From Bacteroidota bacterium (GTDB taxonomy: Bacteria; Bacteroidota; Bacteroidia; NS11-12g; UBA955), in contig JAEUUL010000014.1 of assembly GCA_016787485.1 (NCBI GenBank), forward strand, positions 62,001 through 126,000: DNA of 64,000 bases. Direction: 5' to 3'. The translations under genes were made by a program, and so were the position numbers. Shown here in pieces: positions 25,384-32,931 of the stretch (position 1 is the stretch's first letter; every line of letters starts with the position of its first letter). The notes under the pieces were generated by a model. It had not been told where the DNA came from. It saw only the letters and a program-made list of their open reading frames with translations, and did not search any database.

Positions 25384-26187
25384 TTACCTGGCAACCAGAA
25401 TCCGTCCATCCAAATGTCCGCGTGTGGTAATGATCTGATACGTATACATGCCATCGGGGAATCCGGAGACACTTATGTCTGTATATGGCAATGCTGTAGC
25501 CGGGAAATGCCGTTTGTACACAAGCTGACCATAAAGGTTGCGGAGTTCAATGGACAAGGGCCTGGTTTCACCCGGCCATTGAAACCTGACAAGGTCTGAT
25601 GCGGGCTGGGGCCAAATCTGCACCTTAGGCTGTACCCATTCGTTCCGGCTTGCCGGATTCAGTGTTGAAACATCCACCGAATCCGTGTTGCCACAGCCCA
25701 GCACAGTGTCGTAATACGTGAGCTGAACCACAAGGGGCATGCCGTTGGCCACGGGATGGGAAGCCGGATTCGTGTAGTACTGATACTGACTACCGGAATA
25801 TATAAACCAATTCACATATCGCCTGGATTTGGAGGGAATGCTGAAATCGATGGAAGAACCTTTTTGTGTGACTGTGGTGGCCACATCCAGCACACAATCT
25901 TCCAATGTTACGGTATCCCAGCAGCTGGCAACAGAGTCATAAGCATACAGGGAGATCAGGTATTTCCCTTCTGCTGCAAAGGTGTGGTTCACGGTTTTGC
26001 CGGAACCTTTGTTTCCATCGCCAAAATCCCATTTCGCCAGTATGGCCTTTCTGTTGTTCAGGCTCAAGGCCGAATAGGTCTTTGTGAGATTTTGGGAGTA
26101 CCCATTTTTCAGCAGCAGGAAAAGATTGTCGCAGGCATTGCTGGTGCAGGTAAGCGTCAGCATTAAAAAAGTGATTGTGTATCTCAT
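25384..26187 (-). CDS. T9SS type A cargo protein with PKD-like domain
   Basis: A 267-residue secreted protein. A signal peptide (RYTITFLMLTLTCTSNA) is followed by a PKD-type beta-sandwich (WDFGDGNKGSGKTVNHTF, residues ~52-90) and a second beta region. A C-terminal type IX sorting domain follows (about residues 190-267: PQPASDLVRFQWPG, LRNLYGQLV, GMYTYQIITTRG, ending GRILVAR). It should be exported by the type IX system, with its C-terminus removed and the protein anchored at the surface. It is too short to carry an obvious enzyme domain, so adhesion is the likeliest role. Confidence 0.86.
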   Translation of the reverse strand: MRYTITFLMLTLTCTSNACDNLFLLLKNGYSQNLTKTYSALSLNNRKAILAKWDFGDGNKGSGKTVNHTFAAEGKYLISLYAYDSVASCWDTVTLEDCVLDVATTVTQKGSSIDFSIPSKSRRYVNWFIYSGSQYQYYTNPASHPVANGMPLVVQLTYYDTVLGCGNTDSVDVSTLNPASRNEWVQPKVQIWPQPASDLVRFQWPGETRPLSIELRNLYGQLVYKRHFPATALPYTDISVSGFPDGMYTYQIITTRGHLDGRILVAR

Positions 26188-26281
26188 AGGACTTTTCTTT
26201 TAGGACGCCCCATGACATGAATTGTTGCCCGGGTGACTCAAAAAAAAAAGAACTGAGGCAGATTGGTTACGTCCAATTCCT

Positions 26282-27820
26282 TTAAACCAGCCCGCGCAGC
26301 AATGAAGCCATGGAAGTTTCGGATTGCAGCATATCCCGCAATTCAGCAATCTTCACCCGTTTTTGCTCCATGGTGTCGCGGTAGCGCAGGGTTACATCTT
26401 CGTTGGCCGCACTGTCATAGTCTACAGTAATACAGAACGGTGTTCCGATGGCGTCCATGCGGCGGTACCGCTTGCCTATGCTGTCTTTGTCTTCTATGTA
26501 TAAATTGAAGTCGAAGCGCAGATCGTTGTATATTTTTTCGGCAATTTCCGGCAGGCCGTCTTTTTTTGCCAGGGGGAGAATGGCTGCTTTTACAGGGGCC
26601 AGTGCAGGATGTAATTTCAGCACTGTGCGTACTTCATTGTCCACCTGCTCCTCGGTATAGGCGTTGCAGAGGGTGAGCAGGAACATGCGGTCCAGTCCGA
26701 TGGAGGTTTCCACCACATAGGGCACATAACTCTCATTGGTTTCGGAGTCGAAGTAGCGCAGTTTTTTACCGCTGAACTCCTCATGCCTGTTGAGGTCAAA
26801 ATCGGTACGGCTGTGTATGCCTTCCACTTCCTTGAATCCGAAGGGGAATTCAAATTCAATATCCACCGCGGCATTGGCATAATGCGCCAGCTTCACATGG
26901 TCGTGGTAGCGGTAGGCGGCAGGATTGGTTCCCAGTGCCAGATGCCATTTCAGGCGGGCTTGCTTCCAGTATGCGTACCACTCCAGCTCAGTTCCGGGTT
27001 TGCAGAAAAACTGCATCTCCATCTGTTCAAACTCTTTCATGCGCATGATGAACTGCCGGGCCACAATCTCATTGCGGAAGGCTTTACCCGTTTGGGCAAT
27101 GCCAAAGGGAATCTTGGCCCTGCCGGTTTTCTGCACATTCAGAAAATTCACAAAAATTCCCTGCGCAGTCTCCGGGCGCAGATACAGACTGTCTTCCCCA
27201 CTTTCCACCGCACTCATCTGTGTGCTGTACATCAGGTTAAACTGCCGCACATCGGTCCAGTTTTTAGAACCACTGACAGGACAAACGATGCCCAGTTCCA
27301 GGATCAAATCCCGGATGATGTCCAGGTTGCCACTTTCCAATCCGGTTTTCAGTGTTTGATCAATATGGTCAATGGCATTCAGATACTCCACCACCCGCGG
27401 ATTGGTTTGGCGGTACATGGCCTCATCAAAGCTGTCGCCGAAACGGGCCCTCGCCTTTTCCACTTCCTTATCCGCCTTGGCACGCAGTTTTTCCTGATGC
27501 TCTTCCAACAGCACATCCGCGCGATAGCGCTTCTTGCTATCCTTGTTGTCTATCATGGGATCGCTGAAACCATCCACATGACCGCTGGCTTTCCAGGTTT
27601 TGGGGTGCATAAAAATGGCGGCATCCAAACCCAGAATGTTCGTATGCAACTGGGTCATACTTTTCCACCAATACTGCCGAAGGTTGTTGCGCAGTTCCAC
27701 CCCGTTCTGCCCATAATCATACACAGCGGCAAGGCCATCGTATATTTCACTGGAGGGGAATACAAATCCATACTCTTTGCAGTGGGACACTACCTTTTTG
27801 AACAAATCTTCGTTTTGCAT
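26282..27820 (-). CDS. glyS: Glycine--tRNA ligase
   Basis: A 512-residue homodimeric class II synthetase that charges tRNA-Gly. The opening (EDLFKKVVSHCKEYGFVFPSS) and class II motif 2 region (GIAQTGKAFRNE, then MKEFEQMEMQFF) and motif 3 (GLDRMFLLTL) are visible. An anticodon-binding domain occupies the last ~130 residues (PVKAAILPLAKK). The ATG at 27820 gives the standard N-terminus. A TATCTTTG box lies 10 bases upstream on the minus strand, implying a very short leader. Divergent from the pirin gene. Confidence 0.95.
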   Translation of the reverse strand: MQNEDLFKKVVSHCKEYGFVFPSSEIYDGLAAVYDYGQNGVELRNNLRQYWWKSMTQLHTNILGLDAAIFMHPKTWKASGHVDGFSDPMIDNKDSKKRYRADVLLEEHQEKLRAKADKEVEKARARFGDSFDEAMYRQTNPRVVEYLNAIDHIDQTLKTGLESGNLDIIRDLILELGIVCPVSGSKNWTDVRQFNLMYSTQMSAVESGEDSLYLRPETAQGIFVNFLNVQKTGRAKIPFGIAQTGKAFRNEIVARQFIMRMKEFEQMEMQFFCKPGTELEWYAYWKQARLKWHLALGTNPAAYRYHDHVKLAHYANAAVDIEFEFPFGFKEVEGIHSRTDFDLNRHEEFSGKKLRYFDSETNESYVPYVVETSIGLDRMFLLTLCNAYTEEQVDNEVRTVLKLHPALAPVKAAILPLAKKDGLPEIAEKIYNDLRFDFNLYIEDKDSIGKRYRRMDAIGTPFCITVDYDSAANEDVTLRYRDTMEQKRVKIAELRDMLQSETSMASLLRGLV

Positions 27821-27941
27821 TTCAGGGGGGCAAAGATAAGGTGAATGGGCTGATTCAGAGGGGTAAATGCGGTCCTGATTCATTTCTGTGCAGCGAAAAA
27901 CCGCGGGTCTGCTCTCAAATCACTGCACGACATCGGCTATG

Positions 27942-27972
27942 TTTGTATTTTCCAAAATCAGTTGTATATTTG
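27942..27972 (+). promoter_or_regulatory. Promoter of the pirin-OsmC operon
   Basis: TTTG at 27942-27945, exactly 19 bases, then TATATTTG at 27965-27972: a complete match to the Bacteroidota consensus. The start codon of the pirin gene lies 11 bases downstream, so the 5' leader would be only a few bases. Confidence 0.75.
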
Positions 27973-27985
27973 TTTAAACAAATAT
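27966..27985 (+). promoter_or_regulatory. Palindromic operator over the pirin promoter and start codon
   Basis: ATATTTGTTTAAACAAATAT is a perfect 20-base palindrome. It covers most of the -7 box and the first two bases of the pirin start codon, so a dimeric repressor bound here would block transcription start. The regulator itself is not in this window; MarR/OhrR- or HxlR-type factors would fit because the operon carries redox-related genes. Confidence 0.6.
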
Positions 27986-28703
27986 GAGCAAGCACATCCT
28001 TCACACGGCCTCCTCACGCGGACATGCAAATCACGGCTGGCTGGACTCCTGGCACAGTTTTTCCTTTGCCGGTTATTACAACCCTGAACGCATGCATTTT
28101 GGAGCCCTGCGGGTACTGAATGACGATACTGTAGCCCAGGGAATGGGTTTTGGCACACATCCTCACGACAATATGGAAATTGTGAGTATTGCCCTTGAAG
28201 GCGACCTTGAGCACAAAGACAGCATGGGAAACGTGGCGGTTATCCGTGCCGGAGATGTGCAGGTAATGAGTGCAGGTACAGGCATCCGTCACAGCGAGTA
28301 TAACCGCAATCCGGACAAGCTCACGCGTTTTCTTCAAATCTGGGTATTCCCCAAACTGCGAAATGTGGAGCCCAGATACGACCAGATTTCCCTGAGACCG
28401 GAGAACATGCAGAACCGGTTGCTTCAAATTCTCTCTCCTTCTGCAGATGACGAGGGTGTGTGGATTCATCAGGATGCCTGGTTTCACATGGGCCGGTTCG
28501 ATGCCGGTGTGCAGGAGAACTACACCCTGAAAAAAACCGGCAACGGAGTCTATGCGTTTGTGCTTGAAGGCAGTTTTGTGGTGGATGGTGTGGAACTGAA
28601 CCGCCGTGATGCCCTGGGCATTGAAGACATCGCATCATTTACTGTGGAGTCCAAATCGGACCATTCGTCCATTCTGCTGTTGGAAGTACCCATGGAATTC
28701 TGA
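27984..28703 (+). CDS. Pirin family bicupin protein
   Basis: A 239-residue pirin-like protein with two cupin domains. The N-terminal cupin carries the metal ligands in GFGTHPHDNMEI and HSEYN, and the sequence opens with the family signature ANHGWLDSWHSFSFAGY. The C-terminal cupin is less conserved. Bacterial pirins bind iron and some degrade quercetin or modulate metabolism; the role here is unknown. It is followed 23 bases later by the OsmC gene, and both probably respond to oxidative or electrophile stress through the palindrome over the promoter. Confidence 0.9.
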   Translation: MSKHILHTASSRGHANHGWLDSWHSFSFAGYYNPERMHFGALRVLNDDTVAQGMGFGTHPHDNMEIVSIALEGDLEHKDSMGNVAVIRAGDVQVMSAGTGIRHSEYNRNPDKLTRFLQIWVFPKLRNVEPRYDQISLRPENMQNRLLQILSPSADDEGVWIHQDAWFHMGRFDAGVQENYTLKKTGNGVYAFVLEGSFVVDGVELNRRDALGIEDIASFTVESKSDHSSILLLEVPMEF

Positions 28704-28726
28704 GGTTGGGGAACTAATTTGCACCC

Positions 28727-29125
28727 ATGACTCAGCACAAAGTGAACGCCCACCTGGGCAGGGATAAATACAAAACTGCGCTTCAGACCTCACAGCATGC
28801 CTGGTTTGCCGATGAACCCATCGAAAACGGAGGTCATAACCTTGGACCCTGTCCCACTGAATTCCTGATTTCTGCATTGGCGGCCTGCACAAGCATCACG
28901 CTGCGCATGTATGCAGAGCATAAAAACATACCACTGGACGGAGTAGATGTGGAAGTGCAGTTGGAACGGGATCGGGAAGCCGGCGTTACCCGTATAGAGA
29001 AAAGCATATTGCTGCATGGCGACCTGAGTGCGGAACAACGGGACAAACTAATGCAGGTTGCAGACCGCTGCAACATTCATCAGGTTCTTACGCACCCAAT
29101 CGAGATCACAAGCAAGTTGTGCTGA
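28727..29125 (+). CDS. OsmC family protein (peroxiredoxin-like)
   Basis: A 132-residue OsmC/Ohr-type protein. These thiol peroxidases reduce organic hydroperoxides with two cysteines, here one in LAACTSITLRM and one in ADRCNIHQVLT near the C-terminus. The conserved segment GHNLGPCPTEFLISAL is also present. It is cytosolic and follows the pirin gene in one operon. Its stop lies 27 bases before the first repeat of the array downstream. Confidence 0.88.
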   Translation: MTQHKVNAHLGRDKYKTALQTSQHAWFADEPIENGGHNLGPCPTEFLISALAACTSITLRMYAEHKNIPLDGVDVEVQLERDREAGVTRIEKSILLHGDLSAEQRDKLMQVADRCNIHQVLTHPIEITSKLC

Positions 29126-29152
29126 TAGACTGAACATACAGCATTCCCATTT

Positions 29153-29223
29153 CTTCGCCACCCCCTCCTGAGAGGGGTGCGTCCCATCTGATTGTTACCG
29201 GCGATTTCCCTTCACGGGTGTGT
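29153..29223 (+). repeat. Repeat A, copy 1
   Basis: First of four 71-base copies. It carries the hairpin core (here CCCCTCCTGAGAGGGG) and ends in GGGTGTGT. It is the most diverged copy and the only one not preceded by repeat B. Confidence 0.85.
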
Positions 29224-29256
29224 AAAAACCTGAAAATCTGTTTTAGCCAATCAACT

Positions 29257-29350
29257 ACACACCCCGGGATTATTACACGTGCTCCTCATTTTCCACCGGT
29301 CCCCCTCTCCAGAGGGGAAGTTTTTTACTTGTGCAACTTGTTGTAATACC
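29257..29350 (+). repeat. Repeat B, copy 1
   Basis: Begins ACACACCCC, the inverse of the end of repeat A, and carries the hairpin CCCCTCTCCAGAGGGG followed by a T-run (GAAGTTTTTTACTTGTGCAA). Confidence 0.85.
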
Positions 29351-29362
29351 TAAACAATAGCT

Positions 29363-29433
29363 CTTCGTCATCCCCTCTTGAGAGGGGTGCGTCCTGTCTT
29401 GCTGTTGCCGGTGATTTCCACACAGGGGTGTGT
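29363..29433 (+). repeat. Repeat A, copy 2
   Basis: 71 bases with hairpin CCCCTCTTGAGAGGGG and the end GGGGTGTGT. It lies 13 bases after repeat B copy 1 and 26 bases before the 3' end of the DUF559 gene. Confidence 0.88.
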
Positions 29434-29459
29434 TGAAAGCATGAATCGGCAAATAGAAC

Positions 29460-29858
29460 CTAAAGATTAAGTTCTAGTTTTCTATGCTCCACCAGCTTAC
29501 TAACCTCCATTGCTACTTCCTCAAATGAATCTAAAATACGAGAGGCTGAAATTCGGTAGGTTAACAATCCGTATGCTTCTAAAGAAAGCTGTTTCTTGTC
29601 ATCACGTTCAGTTTGATTTTGAAGAAAATGTTGAACACCATCCACTTCAATAATTAACAGTAACTCATGGCAATAAAAATCAGCAATAAAATCAAGCAAT
29701 GGCTTCTGCCTGTGAAAATCGAAACCCAACTGCTGCTTTCCTTTCAATATTTTCCACAATTTCACTTCAGGCAAGGAACTCGTATTTCTAAGATTTCTTG
29801 CTAGCTCTTTTAATTTCGGATTGTATGGAATAATTTGTCTAACCACAATTCTATGCAA
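29460..29858 (-). CDS. DUF559 (Vsr-like) endonuclease domain protein
   Basis: A 132-residue protein of the DUF559 family, a small branch of the PD-(D/E)XK/Vsr nuclease fold. Visible motifs are LPEVKLWKIL near residue 29, GFDFHRQKPLLDFIADFYC with the conserved Arg-x-Lys and Asp, and IIEVDGVQHF with Glu and Asp. These form a likely active site for cutting or nicking DNA. No other domain or signal is present. The gene occupies the spacer position of a repeat unit, flanked by the inverted ends GGGGTGTGT and ACAAACCTC. It is AT-rich (20 G/C in the 60 bases from 29581). The natural guess is that it acts on the flanking hairpins, as RAYT transposases act on REP sequences. Confidence 0.85.
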   Translation of the reverse strand: MHRIVVRQIIPYNPKLKELARNLRNTSSLPEVKLWKILKGKQQLGFDFHRQKPLLDFIADFYCHELLLIIEVDGVQHFLQNQTERDDKKQLSLEAYGLLTYRISASRILDSFEEVAMEVSKLVEHRKLELNL

Positions 29859-29917
29859 TATTTAAATAAACATATTAAAATGTCAAAGATTTTATGACTT
29901 CATTATTTTTGGAAATC

Positions 29918-30010
29918 ACAAACCTCAGGATATTGCATGTGCTTCATCTTCACCACCGGTCCCCCTCTGCAGAGGGGAAGTTTTTTACATGTGCAACTTG
30001 TTGCAATACC
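29918..30010 (+). repeat. Repeat B, copy 2
   Basis: 93 bases, close to copy 1, with the fully palindromic hairpin CCCCTCTGCAGAGGGG and the same T-run. Its start is degenerate (ACAAACCTC). It is preceded by TGGAAATCACA, as copy 3 is. Confidence 0.85.
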
Positions 30011-30022
30011 GATACGATAGCT

Positions 30023-30093
30023 CTTCGTCATCCCCTCTTGAGAGGGGTGCGTCCCATCTGATTGTTTCCGGTGATAACCCGTCAGGGGTGTGT
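30023..30093 (+). repeat. Repeat A, copy 3
   Basis: 71 bases, almost identical to copy 4 over its whole length (hairpin CCCCTCTTGAGAGGGG, then the stretch ending GTCAGGGGTGTGT). Confidence 0.9.
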
Positions 30094-30122
30094 TGAAACT
30101 CGAATTTTTTGGCCTGGAAATC

Positions 30123-30190
30123 ACACACCCCAGGATATGGTATGCGCTTCATCTTCACCACCGGCCCCCCTTTCCGGAGGGGATGATTTC
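30123..30190 (+). repeat. Repeat B, copy 3 (3' part decayed)
   Basis: Starts ACACACCCCAGGATATG like the others, but the hairpin is degraded (CCCCTTTCCGGAGGGG) and the following T-run and tail no longer match copies 1 and 2. Confidence 0.8.
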
Positions 30191-30228
30191 ATTAGAATGC
30201 TGCGCGATATATACCCAAAAAGGCTGCT

Positions 30229-30299
30229 CTTCGCCATCCCCTCTTGAGAGGGGTGCGTCCCATCTGATTGTTTCCGGTGATAACCCGTCAGGGGTGTGT
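30229..30299 (+). repeat. Repeat A, copy 4
   Basis: Last element of the array, 71 bases, ending 13 bases before the dcd stop codon. Its hairpin could also serve as a terminator for dcd, although no T-run follows on that strand. Confidence 0.9.
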
Positions 30300-30312
30300 A
30301 CCGGTTGGTACA

Positions 30313-30849
30313 TCAGAATTGATTCTTCCACATCATGCTCTCGATGGGTTTATCGGGCTGCTGGGAGTACTTGGCGTTGGATTTCTGGTTGTATTTCACC
30401 TCAATTTCTCCCTCACAGGGAAAATAAATGAGCTGGCCAATGGGCATACCCTTGTACACTTTTACAGGTTGTTTCACACTGATTTCGAGGGTCCAGTTGC
30501 CGCAAAAGCCCACATCACCCTTGCCTGCAGTGGCATGGATATCAATACCCAGGCGGCCGGTACTGCTTTTCCCCTCCAGAAATGGCACATGGGCATGGGT
30601 TTCTGTATATTCAAGGGTTACTCCCAGATAAAAAATATGGGGGTACAGCACGAAACCATCATCCGGAATTTCGAAATATTCAATCTGGTTGTGCTTTTTG
30701 GCATCCAAAATATGTTCGCGGTAAGTGGCCAGGGTTCCTCCCAGGTGTACATCGTAACTGTTTGAACCCAGACAGGACCTGTCATAAGGTACAATTTTGA
30801 TATTGCCAGCGGCTATTTCTTCCAGGATGCGGGTATCGGACAAAATCAT
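30313..30849 (-). CDS. dcd: dCTP deaminase
   Basis: A 178-residue enzyme that converts dCTP to dUTP for dTMP synthesis. It opens MILSDTRILEEI and shows CLGSNSYDVHLG, the catalytic region EGKSSTGRLGI with its Ser-Ser-x-x-Arg, and DVGFCGNWTLEI. The length is normal. A near-consensus TAATTTCG box lies just before the ATG. Divergent from the CvfB-like gene, and its 3' end faces the repeat array. Confidence 0.94.
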   Translation of the reverse strand: MILSDTRILEEIAAGNIKIVPYDRSCLGSNSYDVHLGGTLATYREHILDAKKHNQIEYFEIPDDGFVLYPHIFYLGVTLEYTETHAHVPFLEGKSSTGRLGIDIHATAGKGDVGFCGNWTLEISVKQPVKVYKGMPIGQLIYFPCEGEIEVKYNQKSNAKYSQQPDKPIESMMWKNQF

Positions 30850-30942
30850 GGTGGGCGAAATTAGGAAGAGAAAACAAGGCTTTGTACCCGGGTGGGAGAT
30901 TTGTGGACAAAAGAGAGACGGAATAGAACCTACCTTTGCGGC

Positions 30943-31782
30943 ATGGATGCAATCGCCGGAAAATTCAACCGCCTTACTGTAAACCGCAAGGTAGATTTCG
31001 GCGTATTTCTGGATGGCGGGGAAGCCGGAGAAATACTGATGCCGGCAAAGTATGTTCCGGAAGGCACAGAGCCGGGTGCAGAAGTGGATGTTTTCGTGTA
31101 TTACGACACCATGGACCGCATCATTGCAACTACCGAGAAACCCCTGCTGGTAACCGGTGAATGTGCTGCCCTTATATGTAAGAGCATTACCAAATATGGG
31201 GCCTTTCTGGACTGGGGTCTGACCAAGGACCTCTTTGTACCTTTCCGCGAACAGAAGACGGAAATGAAAGAAGGCAGGCCTTATGTGGTGACTGCCTATC
31301 CGGACAAACTGACCAAACGGATTGTAGGCAGTACCAAAATAGAAAAGTACCTCAACAAGTCAGAACCAACATTTGAACCAGGGCAGGAAGTAAGCCTGCT
31401 CATCTTTTCGGAAACCCCGCTGGGTTATAAAGCAGTCATCAACCACACACATACCGGCATTTTGTATCACAACGAAGTCTTTCAGCCACTGGCAATTGGT
31501 CAAACCGTGAAGGGTTATATCAAGCTGGTGCGACCCGACGGCAAAACCGACCTGAGTCTTCAACAGACCGGCGGAGTGCACCAGGACGAAATGGCTGAAA
31601 AACTCCTGAAGATGCTTGAAAAAGCAGGAGGCTTTATTCCTGCCACAGACAAAACCGGACCAGACGACATTTACGACCAGTTTGGCATGAGCAAAAAGGC
31701 CTGGAAAAAAGCAGTAGGTTCTTTGTACAAAGCCCGGCTGATTTCACTGGAAGAAGACGGAATCCGGCTGAGAAAACGCTGA
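30943..31782 (+). CDS. CvfB-like S1 RNA-binding protein
   Basis: A 279-residue protein of the CvfB/YitL type: several S1-like beta-barrel RNA-binding domains (about residues 1-65, 70-130 and 140-210; see KYGAFLDWGLTKDLFVPF) followed by a C-terminal winged helix (DIYDQFGMSKKAWKKAVGSLY). Such proteins bind RNA and affect virulence or translation in Firmicutes; the role in Bacteroidota is not established. The ATG at 30943 is chosen because a TACCTTTG box ends only four bases before it, which suggests a nearly leaderless mRNA. Confidence 0.85.
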   Translation: MDAIAGKFNRLTVNRKVDFGVFLDGGEAGEILMPAKYVPEGTEPGAEVDVFVYYDTMDRIIATTEKPLLVTGECAALICKSITKYGAFLDWGLTKDLFVPFREQKTEMKEGRPYVVTAYPDKLTKRIVGSTKIEKYLNKSEPTFEPGQEVSLLIFSETPLGYKAVINHTHTGILYHNEVFQPLAIGQTVKGYIKLVRPDGKTDLSLQQTGGVHQDEMAEKLLKMLEKAGGFIPATDKTGPDDIYDQFGMSKKAWKKAVGSLYKARLISLEEDGIRLRKR

Positions 31783-31887
31783 GAATCACTCAAACAAACC
31801 CTATTCATCCGAATAAAAGACTGTTATGCATGGTTTTAAAATTATACTATTTTGTTTTATACTTTTTAGAACCATATTTGCACTGCA

Positions 31888-32931
31888 ATGCAAACCTTCA
31901 ATCCATGGTGTGTCCATTCCCTTCAATGGGGGTTGAGTGAATGGATAGACACCCATCCTGCACAGCATTGCCTTCTGCTTGCTCCAGCCGGCATGGGTAA
32001 AACAGGTTATATGGTCTGGTCAGCTGCAGCCAAACCACCACATCAGCATTGGATTGTCATGGATTGTAGTGAAGTAAAATCTCTCCCTGAGTTCTATATG
32101 GTATGGTTCGAAGCCTTGCAGCGGGAATGTGACAGGATGCTCATAGATTACAGTTCGCTTCTAGAACCCCATTTTCCGGTTCCGCAGCTGCTGCGACCCG
32201 GAAGACAGCACTGGCCGCGTTTGCTGAGTACGACAGAAAAGCTGCAATTGCTGAACTGGCCACAGCGCATGGCAAAAAAACGAAAACAAAACATCACCGT
32301 GATTCTGGATTCCATGGAAGTTCCATTAAACCTGTCAGGCTCCGCTGCCGAAATGCGGCAATGCAGGGCGGTTTGGCAATCGCAAAGCAAAGTGCAATAT
32401 GTGATTGCAGGACGGCCAACAGCAGCAATGCTGAAAACAATAGCCGAAGGCGGTGCGCTGGATGGATTTGCAAATTCGTTGGAATATCTCGTGCCAGTAG
32501 CATCAGACTGGTATACATGGATGCAATCCCAGGCCGGATTCAATCCCAAAACCCACCGCAAAGAAGAACTGCTGGCAGTGCTGGAAGCCTGCCATTCACC
32601 TGCAGAATGCCGGCAATTGGCCGAAGCCGTTCTCCGGGGTTGCACTCCCGCAGATGCCATACAAATGCTCACAGAAAGGCTGAATCCCGTATTCCGTGAA
32701 TTGGCAAAATCCTGCACCCGCTACCAATGGGAATTGATATTGGCCATTCATTACGGAGAAAGCCGCCTATCCACAAAAAAGGTAGCTAAAAGCTATGAGT
32801 TGGGGACACAGGGTAATTTGCGAAGAATGAAAGCAGCGCTGGAGACAAGAGGCATTTTGGATTTCTCAGGCACTCAGCCACGGTTTGTTCTCCCGTTTTT
32901 CAGGCAATGGCTTACACAGACCTATCCCTGA
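31888..32931 (+). CDS. P-loop ATPase with C-terminal winged helix
   Basis: A 347-residue ATPase resembling the archaeal-type AAA/STAND group. Walker A is APAGMGKTG (residues ~33-41) and the Walker B-like strand is ITVILDSMEV (residues ~132-141). A likely sensor region (YVIAGRPTAA) and a C-terminal winged helix (LSTKKVAKSYELGTQGNLRRM) follow. No fused effector domain is present. The start lies close to an AT-rich promoter region with a partial -7 box. The gene is convergent with the WD40 gene and overlaps it by about 10 bases. Function unknown; such ATPases occur in regulation and in defence. Confidence 0.72.
   Translation: MQTFNPWCVHSLQWGLSEWIDTHPAQHCLLLAPAGMGKTGYMVWSAAAKPPHQHWIVMDCSEVKSLPEFYMVWFEALQRECDRMLIDYSSLLEPHFPVPQLLRPGRQHWPRLLSTTEKLQLLNWPQRMAKKRKQNITVILDSMEVPLNLSGSAAEMRQCRAVWQSQSKVQYVIAGRPTAAMLKTIAEGGALDGFANSLEYLVPVASDWYTWMQSQAGFNPKTHRKEELLAVLEACHSPAECRQLAEAVLRGCTPADAIQMLTERLNPVFRELAKSCTRYQWELILAIHYGESRLSTKKVAKSYELGTQGNLRRMKAALETRGILDFSGTQPRFVLPFFRQWLTQTYP

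Larger units (their letters stand above)
29153..30299. mobile_element. DUF559-associated palindromic repeat array
   Basis: An ordered array A - spacer - B - A - DUF559 gene - B - A - spacer - B - A. Repeat A is 71 bases (four copies) and repeat B about 94 bases (three copies). Both share the hairpin CCCCTCT-NN-AGAGGGG. The end of A (GGGGTGTGT) and the start of B (ACACACCCC) form an inverted repeat around each spacer, as terminal repeats would. Two spacers are about 30 bases; the third holds the nuclease gene. The array fills the gap between OsmC and dcd and looks like a compact family of elements with one gene-bearing unit. Confidence 0.6.

Noticed and set aside
29153-30299. The repeat array as a CRISPR
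   Set aside because: Repeats are too long and of two kinds, spacers are of unequal size, one spacer is a gene, and no cas gene is nearby.
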